From assembly GCF_964355755.1 (NCBI RefSeq), contig NC_092673.1, positions 1,495,001 to 1,555,000 of the forward strand: DNA of 60,000 nt. The letters run 5' to 3'. Position 1 is the first letter of the stretch, and the number at the start of each line of letters is the position of its first letter. Source of the DNA: Antedon mediterranea. Lineage: Eukaryota > Echinodermata > Crinoidea > Comatulida > Antedonidae. This document shows positions 33,987 through 45,900 of the stretch, in pieces. Both the position numbers and the translations under genes were made by a program. The notes beneath the pieces were generated by a model. The model saw only the letters and a list, made by a program, of their open reading frames with translations. It did not search any database and was not told the origin of the DNA.

Positions 33987-36900
33987 GTGAGTAGTAGAAA
34001 ATAAACTAAATTTGCATAATTTGTACGTACTATCATTTAAAAAGTGCTGTGTATGTTCTGTCATGATGGAATTAATATATTTTTCTAACTATATACAGTA
34101 TGACTAGTGAAAGATAGCAATAATAACAGATATGAATTTTGTTTTCATGATACAGTATAATTAACGTTCTTTACTACAGTATGTGCATTTTCTTCCTTGA
34201 ATAATAATAATTTATAAAGCACACATATCCACTAGGAGTGCTTAGGCGCTACCAATATACATAATAAATATATAATTATTAAGAAAAAATAACACAGTTT
34301 CCAATGTTTCTCACTCACAGTTATTATAGAGGTGTCTAGAAAACTCAGATCTAGAAAACTCAGATCTCAGATATATCTGAGTTTTCTAGATCTAGAAAAC
34401 TCAGATATATCTGAGATCTTATTATTATTATAGTCCTTGTAATATTGTTGCTGTACTGTGTACGGCATGAAGTCCAATTTTAAAAAATAATGAATTTATT
34501 TTTGTGTTATTATTACCCCTCCTGATATCTTAGATATACTTTTAGTACATGAATCATGTTAAATGTCTGCCAGTAATAAAACCATCCTACTTTGTTCATG
34601 GTGTATGTATCACTAACCTAACACCTGTGTTTTGGCGCGTTGTTTCATTTATATCTGGGTATGTGCTGGATAGATAAACCAATCTACTGAGTGTTTAAGA
34701 TGCTGTACAGTAGGCCTTGCTTGACTGATTTGATTCCTGCTGCCATAGTTCAATCATGCATGCTTCAACGGCCTAGCTTCAACCTCTAGCTTGCTGCCAT
34801 AGTTCAATCATGCATGTTTCAACGGCCTAGCTTCAACCTCTAGCTTAAGAAATAAAAAAAAAAAGCCAAAATGATTCTTTTCTTGAGGTTTTAACAGTAA
34901 TTTCCTTCTGACGTTTTGAGGTCAAAATACGAAGATTGACAGATTATTATCAAGATAACTGTAGGCCTATCAATATAGTACAGTACTGTGCTTGATTGAT
35001 AAACTCATAATCTGTCCACAGAAATTCCACACCACAAGTTAACAATTTCGGAAACATAATATTGTTTAAAAATTTGATTCATCACAAAATATCTTGCACA
35101 ATCGGCATTGTTTACCAGAGGTGCATCACGCATTCTGCCTAATAATCGGATATAATTACTGTATGTATTAAATACAGTTTAAATAAACCTAAAAAAACAG
35201 AATTCACAGAAAGTAAACATGGTTGTCATCAATGTTTTTATCTATTAAAACCAACATTTTGACCGATTTTGTTAATATTTGAGAGATTGGATTAAAGTTT
35301 GGGAGGCTAAAAAGTGGGAGAGTTAGGACGTCTCATTCAAATGTTGTGCCTACAGTATTTCTTCAGCCTTTACAGAGAAAAAAGTATAGTAATGACATCA
35401 GCTATTTTATGCTACAGTCTGAATAGTAATGAGATCAAATTGTCAAGGATTTTGACTCATGGCGTTCCACAAAATCTGTATTAGAAACCTAGTGTTCCGT
35501 ATTGGCTATATTACCGTCAACTCTTAATTAATTTAATATTAATACAAGTCATTGACATTGCTTATTATTCAATGTGTAATGGGATCTCAAAGATGTTTAA
35601 CTATCACAGGATACCATATTCTTTGCTGTATAGTACTAGGTAATAGTGGCATGCAGTGCCTATTTAGTCCTGATGGATTTTTTTGTGGTCAGATTTATAT
35701 AATAAATACTGTAGATTTTGACAAATTACAATACAAGTGCACAGCACAGTATTTTTAAATCTAGCAATTTAGACATGCTCTATAAATTCAGCGTCTGATT
35801 TTTTTTTTATCAGCATTACATTGAGAAAAAAAATCTACATATATCTAACTATACTACTACATAATACTATATACTACAGTACTGTTACTATACTACTATA
35901 CAGTATATTCTTGTGTTTACAGTATCATTTTGAAAGGTAGAAATAGTACGGTATTGTACACATAGATTTGGTAAGAAATGATGAATATACTTCATGTACA
36001 GTAGATAGCAAAAGATTATTAGCAAAAAAGACAAATCTGATAGACGGTATTTAATATAGTTTGTCTTTTAGTTCTGAATATTTTAAAACATGCACAATTT
36101 ATTTGAGTATTTGTTTGTATATCTTGACCTGAAAATTAGAATTAGATTTCACTCACCATAGATAAAAAATAGCAGAGAGCAGGCGCAGATTTAGTTGGTG
36201 GATGAACCAATTTAAAAAAAATAAAATAAGACTATTTTTATTTTTCTGTAACCAGTCGAATCGTTTTTATAATTTATGAAATATTCTATAAAGTAATCTA
36301 TAATGCTACAGTAGATCTGCCCCTGCAGAGTATGGATCTATTGTCTAGAATGCTGTGAATTCAAATACGGTATTCATATTTATAAACTTTGGACAATATA
36401 TTATAATCCACCATGGACCGTACTGTACTTCTCTAGGTTAAAGCTGATTGTTGCAGTTGCTCTATATAGTTTATCACATTCTTCGTTTATATAAGTCAAC
36501 TAATTTGAAATTAGTAAGTAATTTTACTAGTGTTGTCTGCACACATGGGAACATAACACGTGTGTAAAGCGTGTTTGTTTCCCCAGAGAGGTTTGTGTGA
36601 GCCAGTATACTGAACGCTGGCTTATTGTTTCATTAAACAAAGGCCTCATTATGCCTAGCTGGTGATACAATTCGGCTTTCAACTTCTATGACGCTGTCAA
36701 CTGATAGCAGTAGAGCTTCATTGGAAATGAACTACTACTGTAGAGGCCTAGAAAAAAACAAACCAAACATAATGGGAAATGTTTAAAATAATATTATATG
36801 TCATTGTGTTATTGAAAGATAATAAATGTGTTATTAAAGAATTTAACAATTTGTTAATATTTTTTTAAATATTTTCAGTTTTATACTCTTCACAGTCAAT

Positions 36901-39900
36901 ATATTAATAACTGTTTTTTACATTTTTTGAACTACTTATTTTTGGAGTAAACTAAACATCATTTTTTGCTTAAAAATGATTGATAAACCTCCAAAAAAAC
37001 ATAGCAAACCCTATGAAAACTAAATACATTTTCAACATTTTGGGTTTCTCCTTCAACTAAGATTACAAACTTCTGCTCTAGGGTCGCCACACCATATGCT
37101 AGATAGAGAGTTGGCCTATTGCTATTCATCATATCTTAGGTCATGTACAGTGTTAAACTAGAGCAATATGTTTAGCTTAAACTTAACCTGTAACAAAGCA
37201 CTGGACCACCAGGATATAAATGACATGTATGTCTTTAGGTACATGCTCAAAATACTACATAATAAAGCAGCAAGTCTTCTTTAACCTTAATAAAGCAGCA
37301 AGTCTGCTTTAACCTTAATAAAGCAGCAAGTCTGCTTTAACCTTAATAAAGCAGCAAGTCTGCTTTAACCTTATTAAAGCAGCAAGTCTGCTTTAACCTT
37401 AATAAAGCAGCAAGTCTTCTTTAACCTTAATAAAGCAGCAAGTCTTCTTTAACCTTAATAAAGCAGCAAGTCTTCTTTAACCTTAATAAAGCAGCAAGTC
37501 TGCTTTAACCTTAATAAAGCAGCAAGTCTGCTTTAACCTTTAAGTCTGCTCACAACCGTATGCAAAAATATTAACACCTATTTCTACTTGGTAGGTATAT
37601 ACAGTAACTGCTGTACAATCTACAAAACTATGAGCTACTGCATACGGTAATTATTAATTACTACAGTATGAAGTTCTTTGTTTTGGGTTTTTATTGTACT
37701 TTTATTGCACAATTTTAAAATATGAATTTATTATGTGGAAAACCCTGACTTATGTTAGTGTTGAACCAGAATCCTTGGACTAGTCAGTAAAAGCTAATCA
37801 AGATACAATGATGAAATACCTTGGCGAAGCATGTTAAGTATAAAACTATCAAACTAGTTCGACAAAAAAATAGTGTGATGTGCCTAAATAGGGTAGTGAT
37901 CTGCTCAAATATGGTAGTGATATGACATCATCGTGTCCATATACACTATGAGCACATCGTCGCATTTTTTTGTCACATAAAGTTTAATAGTGTAGGCAAG
38001 GCTTGAAATGAAAATATGATTCAGACATTCAAGGACAAGTAAATCCTAATAATAAAATTTGTATTCATCATTTTCAATAAAAAGAAAATGAATGCCATAT
38101 GCTGGAAATCCATATTATTCTAAAGGGAACATTTTAGAGTTTACAGTTAAATTACTTAAACTTATCAAATCAAAGCTATACACAAGACAAGTTTATACTT
38201 TATACTTTAAAACAGAGGACTTGCAAAATACATTATATCCTACAGTATATGTATATACACTCCATACATTCAATTATAGGCAAGAAAACTGTACAGTTAC
38301 AGAGCACATGTTTGCTGTGTACAAACACACATAATTACACTAGATATACAAGTTTTATTGTAGAGACATCCTAATAACTTAGGGTATGTTCAGACCTACG
38401 GAGTTATGCTTTCGTATCACAGCCAAGGTCATATTTTAATGAGCGTCGTAAGAGCAAAGTGTTCAGATTCATTGCAACGAAGTTGCGTTACAAACGGATA
38501 TGATGTCACTCGCTGGCGATTAACCAAACTCTAACGCACGTATAGACCTACCTTCGTTGTTATTAAATGTAGTAGTGGTTGGGGTAGGAGTTACAGGCCT
38601 AGACCGAACACTTGGGCTCGGCATTATCGATGGGTTGTCAGGCATATACCAACCAGCCGATCGTTTTGGGGGTTTGGGTTTATATTTGGTCTATGACCTA
38701 AAATATCATTTATGGCAGAAAAATGTTCAAATCCCGTACTTGCACCGGCTCCAGATTTATTTACTCGGTCTTTCGCCGCTTTATACGACGACCCCTTCAA
38801 TTTCGTTTGGATATTAAATCCTTCTTTATGAGGATGGCCCATCTGCTAACGTGTCCGCCATCTCGTTGAACACAGACATCTTGTTGCCGGTGCTTTTATG
38901 CCAGTTTTTCACTTCCAACCGATCTCTAAACTCAGGGCTTCCCCACAATGAAATAAGGTATTTTACTTCGGTTTGTCGCCAATGCGCACGTTTCGATGAC
39001 ATTTTAAATTAATTCATATAATAATATTAATAATAATAATACTGTATAGTGTAACAACAAACAAAGGGTATGATTTTTTCGCATGTTCACCGATCACAAC
39101 AAATGGATCAGCTTGGCTATACGATGAGGAGCACATGTCACGATGTGATGTGGCGAATATTGTAATTTGATTGGCTAGATATCTAACCTAGGTCATATTC
39201 ATCGATGCGTGACTTTCGTATTGTAAGCGACGTCCACTAAACTCATACCTTGAGCTTTCGTAGCGTACGAAATATCAGTGTCGTACGAGGTGGCTTCCAC
39301 TAATCTTTTCCTGGTTCAGACCTATGGACTAGTACGCCGCGTACAATACGAAAGCACAACTCCGTAGGGGCGAACAGGCCCTTAATGTACTGTAACCCTT
39401 ATAAATATATAAAAGATCTAAACTGGAATGATGATTAAATTACACTCAGTATAAAATCAAATTTGGCGTAGAAGTTGACGATTTCATGAACAGTAGAGAA
39501 TGGTGTAGATACAATACAGTTATTGACTTCATTATGATGCTGGACAGATAATAGACATCTGATTATCACTGGTAATAACTAGCCTTATTGGTCTTTTGTT
39601 CCCGTCACAAGTGTCCCACCGCATTGTATTATGCCCCCATTGTGTTCTGTCTTTTGTTTCATTGCTTTTAATTAGAACTTTAATAACTGTACAGTTTCAG
39701 AGAATTGAAATTCACTATACTGTTAGTAATATTTCTTTATTTCACAACAGCACTATAAAAAGAAACTAAACTATTATGATAGTTCAAGTTATTTTTTCTT
39801 TTTTTTGGAGAGAGATGGCTTTTACATTTTGAATGAAGTAAATGGCACTCATAATGTAAATTGCACTCTGGGCTCGCACTGGCCGATCGCCAAGTCGCCA

Positions 39901-42900
39901 TGGGCGAAAACGTTTCCAGATTGCCGAAAAATAAAACGGCTACTTTATGACATATGATAAAATAGATAATTAAATAATCATTTTGGCCAAAGCATAAAGT
40001 CCAACTAAAAGGTCCATTTGTCGATCTGCAAGCATTTATTTTGTTCGTTATCACGTTGTTTACTTCAAGCTCCATTTTCCGTCAACTTGTTTCGTTGGGT
40101 TTCGTTGTACAAGGCGTCTCTTTGTTATTTAAAAAAGATGGAGATAGCAGAGGTAGACTGCACAGAGAGACAGACGTTACACGACACATGAATGATGAAG
40201 TCTACCCAAACTATCACGTGTTGTGCGCTGCACAAACGACTACTACGTAGCCAACGGTCGGCTAATTACCGGGATTGTCTATTTTTCAATAGGGGTGTAC
40301 TTTTCAGATTAAAAAGAAACATTATAGTATCTTCGATGAATGACGTCTTAAACTTATCGAAATAAAAAATTTATGCGTTATGCATTTTAGAGTCTTCCAG
40401 TTTAATGTAGTTTCATATTTTACCCTTAATAAACTTCTCTCGTGCGTGAGTGTAAACAAAACAACATGCGGGAAATGGTAGAGGCTAACGGGGATTTAGC
40501 TAAATTACCGGGATTGTCTATTTTTCGATAGGGGTGTACTTTTCAGATTAAAAAGAAACATTATAGTATCTTCGATGAATGACGTCTTAATCTTATCAAA
40601 ATCAAAAATGTATGCGTTATGCATTTTAGAGTCTTCCAGTTTAATGTAGTTTCATATTTTACCCTTAATAAACTTCCCTTGTGCGTCAGTGTAAACAAAA
40701 CAACATGCGGGAAATGGTAGAGGCTAACGGGGATTTAGCTAAACACACACGTGCATCTGAGCGGGGCCGGCCGCCGGCTTCTGTGTTGTGTAAATAAATA
40801 ATAATCGGGATAAACTTCTCGCACTGACAGAAACGCTTTGGCGCAGCCTTGAGGGATGGAAAGACGTGTTTGGCCTATATTATCTTACGTTCAACAACGA
40901 TACGAGCGTTCGTTTGCTAGGAATTTTCCTCAATATTTTTAGCATACGATATACCGTTGTTGTACATAATTTTGTAGGCCTTGGCCGGCGGTTCTGCACT
41001 TTCGCACCTCTTGAGCATACCCAATTTAAAAACATTAACCCGCTGCGCGGCGGTGATGCTGAGTGACCGTGAAGTCTAGGACACGATTTTCGCCTGGGTA
41101 CGCGATGGAAGCCGTCACACACAAACATGACCAGCCAAGCGTAAAAAACAAAAGTAACATAGCGTTCAGGGGATTTCAGAAAACTGTAAAATGTTTCTTT
41201 ATTAAATTGGTAACTGTATGATTAAAAACAATTTGAACAATTGTTTTAATCATGTAAAAAAAATACAAAAAAAAATATTATTTTTTTTAATCATACAGTG
41301 ATTTAGGCATGGTTCTTCTCAATGCCTTACAAAAACGTTCAGGGAACAGTGTATAGAACTGTTGACATAGATAAATTGACTAAAATGTTTTTGCCATTAT
41401 ATTTCAACAATTTTAAATTTTGGCTAAAAACCGATTCATTTGGCTAAATAAAAAAAATTTACTTTAGCCATTTTGACTATAAATAAACTGATTTGACTAA
41501 AAAAAATATTTTGACTTTCGCCAAATGGCTAAACAAAATGAAATGTTAGTGCTACCCCAGGCACTCATAATGTAAATTGCACTCATAATGTAATTGTGTC
41601 AAATAATAATTTGATATCAAGCTAATACATAATGTTCCTTATTAGTACCTTATTATAATGTACTATTATTGTACCTTATTATTGTAACAAACATATTAAG
41701 GCACAAAAACATTATATAATTCATTATATTTCTGCGCTAAAATAAACATGGTGATTTTAGCCTTGAGTTTTAAATTATAAAATGACATTTCTAAGTACAA
41801 GTCAGGGTCCAAGTGCAGTGTGTCTGGTATAGGGACCTCGTCTGTTGGGATGTCCTTCACCCTAACCCAATAGCCTGCCCTAGAACTTTAACAACTTTTA
41901 TAAGTTATGGCACATTATATTCGGAAATATGCTGTGGTTACTGCTTATATAATTCAGAATAATTTAACCTGTCCTAGAACCTTAAATATTAACAACCATA
42001 ATTTATTGAGTATATTAAAATAAAAGTCAGTATGGTTACAGTACATTAGGGGGTAGCCTGTGTAATGCTAAAATTATGCTTATTAAATGTATGGTATAAA
42101 CACAGTGTAGTCATGTGTTTATTACATAATTGGTTATCCGCAACGAAGTTGCAGGATAACCTCTTGTGATTGTACGAAATCATTCTGTATGATTTTTGTG
42201 TAACGCTTTTCTCTAAAACTCGCAAACATAACATTTCGGTAACTATCTTAACATATTGACATTTACGTAACGTCGTCAAGCGAAGCTTTTCATGACGTTT
42301 ACAATTGCGCAACTTGACTTACGCGCGATTTAACGATTTTGTCGTATTTAACATAGCTCGACAACCAAATAACATTTCAACTTGAAACTTTGCAAAAGTT
42401 TAATTTATATCATGCGCTAACTTTCTGTTGAAAAAAAATTGCGTGTTTTACACAAAGTTACGCGCGCACGCGCATTTAAAATTTCAAAATGCGCAAAATT
42501 AATTTATAATCAACTTTCTACGCGTTTCATGTCGTTTTAAGCATGTCAAAAATTCCCACGCGTGCGCACATTTTTACGTGTGCGGTTCGCACGTAGTATT
42601 GAAAACGTACTTTTTTCGCGTGATTTATATTTTTCCAGCCTTTTCTAGTAATTTTACCAAATTTTAAACAATTTCGACTTAAAGATACGTCATACGAGCA
42701 CGTCGAATTGGACAATTTGCGCGCGTTTTTTATGAAAAGGTTAAAAAATTCGTTTAAAATATGCCTTTTTTAAAACAGTCGTAATTTCTAAACTAGACGG
42801 TCAACTTTTTGTGGATGGCATATTCTGGAAGTAGATGAGTTGTAGATATCGGATCAGGTATTAATATGGCTAACCGGACATTGTGACGTCATCGTATGGC

Positions 42901-45900
42901 CATGCGAATATAAAATTTTGGATTTTTGTATCTTTCGTCATAGCTCATCACATTGAATAGAGCGCATCTCCACTTATCCGTTTTCCATTTTCACCCCGAT
43001 TTTGATTTTGTCTAGGTCAATCAAGTATCTTTCGCATGAGTTAAAAATATTTTAATTTTTTTGACGTCATCATGCCTAAAAATTTAAATCACGTGTGGCA
43101 TTAATTTCATCTTTACAGTAAATTTTAATCTGTTATAGCTCGTAAGAATAAAATGTGATAATCACGATTAAAATTTTTTCTGGAAGCTATTGGATTGTAG
43201 ATACGAAATTATGTAAAAATGTTGCCAATCGGATGTTGTGACGTCATCATATGGCCAGTTAAATAAAAAAGGTCGTATTTTCATCTTTTGCGTCATAATT
43301 CATTACATTTAAAAGAGCGCGCATCAATATTTCACGTATTCAAATTTCTTCTACACGCTAATACGTTGTTGCTGAGATAATTTCCTTTCGGAATTGCTAC
43401 CTTCGCGTTTCATTTTAAAACCGTCAACATGTTAAAAATTGCAATAAATAGCGGGTCCCGTAATTTCACCTATTCTACACTGTATGTGATATGGATACAG
43501 ATTATACTGTGTATATACTATACGGTATATGAATTTAAATAATAAAATTCAGCAATAACAACATATCATATTCTTCAGTTCAGGTCATAATGCCAACGTG
43601 AACACTTCCTTTTGTCCTCAACCTATCCCCTTAATGTTAATGTTGCACCACTTGCGCGGCGGATAACCAAACTCGTCAAAGTGACGAGTTACATGTCTAG
43701 TGATGCTTTTGGTTTTATTTATAGCTACAGAATAGTAAACTTATGTATTGTTTTACTTCAAACTAGACAATTCAAATTCTTGATACTTGTATTAATACTG
43801 TTAGACCCTCTTGAATTCAACTCGAGAGCAGGCTTGCTTTTCCTCCAGCTCCTAAATGGTCTGCTTAGGCATATTTCACCTGGCAACTGCATATTTTTTT
43901 CCACGCAAATTTCAATTCAATGGAATTGTACCACTTCAGTAAATAATACTGTACCTACTGTATGTCAGTACAGGGTTGGTATATAGACCATTTAATGACA
44001 ACAAAAAAATAGCTTATCATTTTTTATTTTCATTAATCAAGCCATTTAATTGGCAGAGATCACTATTTTAGCTAATTTTTGTTTAATTCAACAATAGAGT
44101 TAATATGTCCTTGTCCTTTTGTTGCCCAGGCATTCAATTTTGTTAATGATTTATAACGATTTTTTTTCTAAAGCTGAATCGAAACTGGAAAAAAAATGGA
44201 ATGAATTTTTGTCAATCTACTAAATTTAAAGTGTTTATCTGATTGTGGAGTAACTTATGTATATTATGTACTATTTATTATGGATGGATTCATACATATG
44301 AAGTCCGAAATAAAGAGAAATTAAATGAAATATCATATTGCCTGTATGATTTTCCACAAAGCCTGTAAACGGTGAGTACCTTTATTGGTATATAAGGCAA
44401 GATATTAAGCCTTTCAGGTTGGATTTCATGTATATTGGATTTACCAGTTTCATCAATGCATGGCGTACACGATAAAAGGCTGAATTGACCCGAGTTAAAA
44501 GTGCAAAGTATACATTGGCGTTGTATTCAAGTGAGCTAGCCTTAGCAATGATAAGCCTATGGTCCATAATAAGTGAGCCATGCTTTCCAATACAATAAAT
44601 CAATGCTTTAGATTGTTAGGCTTATACCAGCTAATATTCTATGCTTATTAGTAAGTTGTTGTGCTTACATTACATGGTAGTATTCAACAATATACCAGCT
44701 ACAGTAGTTATTCAATGAACGTTGCCCAAACTAAATTCACTGGCTACAGTACTTTAATATTTAACAAGCTTTGATCTGAATGCAGCAGTCAACAAACATC
44801 ATGCAAAGCTAGTACTGTATTGAACTTAACAAAGCTAAATTCATTTAGTACAGTACTGTATTCAACAATCTCTAACTATCAGCTAGAAATTCACTGGCTA
44901 CAGTACTTTAATATTTAACAAGCTTTGGTCTGAATGCAGCATTCAACAAACATTATGCAAAACTAGTATTGAACTTAACACAAAGTTAAATTCAGCATAT
45001 ACAGTAGTACAGTACTGTATTCAACAATCGCTAACTATCAGCTAGAAATTAAATTCTCAACCTCGGTAATACAGGTTTTGAAGTACAAATTGATCAATCT
45101 TGTCGCCAATGATCTTTTTTAATCAAGTATGTCTTTAATACACACATTCAGCTATTCTCAAGGGTTTTTTATTATTATTGATATTATACCATTGTTACAA
45201 AGCTGTTGTAAAGGATAGTCAGTAGTACAGAAAGTTAATGTTTTTGTTCCTCCTTATTTATTATTGATACATCATAATTGCATAAAGTACATTATATTAT
45301 AGTGTATGCTTTATACCTAAAGATTTACCAATCAACTTAGAAAGAGTCTAATTTGATCTGTCTACGCTATCAAACTACAGTAGTTTGACAAAAAAGTGTG
45401 ATGTGCACAAATATGGTAGACTTAATATGTCCAAATATGGTAGTGATATGACATCACCATGTCCGTATATTGGCATATCACATTTTTTTGTCATATTATA
45501 TACTTTGATAGTGTAGACAGAGCTTTTGCAATTAAATACATGCCGACATGTCATAATCCAATAAGTCAATTTATGTACTGTGTATATGTAAATTTTTAGT
45601 CGGAATTGCTGTAAACCATTAGTTCTTTGTATTTTTATAAAGACAAATAAAGTTTCTTGTATGTAGTGTGAATAAAATAATGTCACAAATGGCAAATCTG
45701 TAGCTTGTGATTTGGTAAAATTACTTTTGTTGGACATGTCCACTTGTAACTATTGTACAGAAATGACCAGATAGTTTAGTTACAACTCAGCAATCTATCA
45801 CCATGGTATTGTCATAGCAACATCGTTAAAAAACATAGTTAACGCTACAGTAACCAAATGATCATGATTTGAAACTAATATTAAATATACATATTCTATG

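Noticed and set aside
37261-37540. CRISPR-like array of 28-bp repeats
   Set aside because: The units abut directly with no spacers, in an animal genome; it is a minisatellite.
40880-41128. GC-rich minus-strand frame of 82 codons inside the CTGGG-ended element
   Set aside because: No domain recognised; composition reflects the GC-rich patch of the element.
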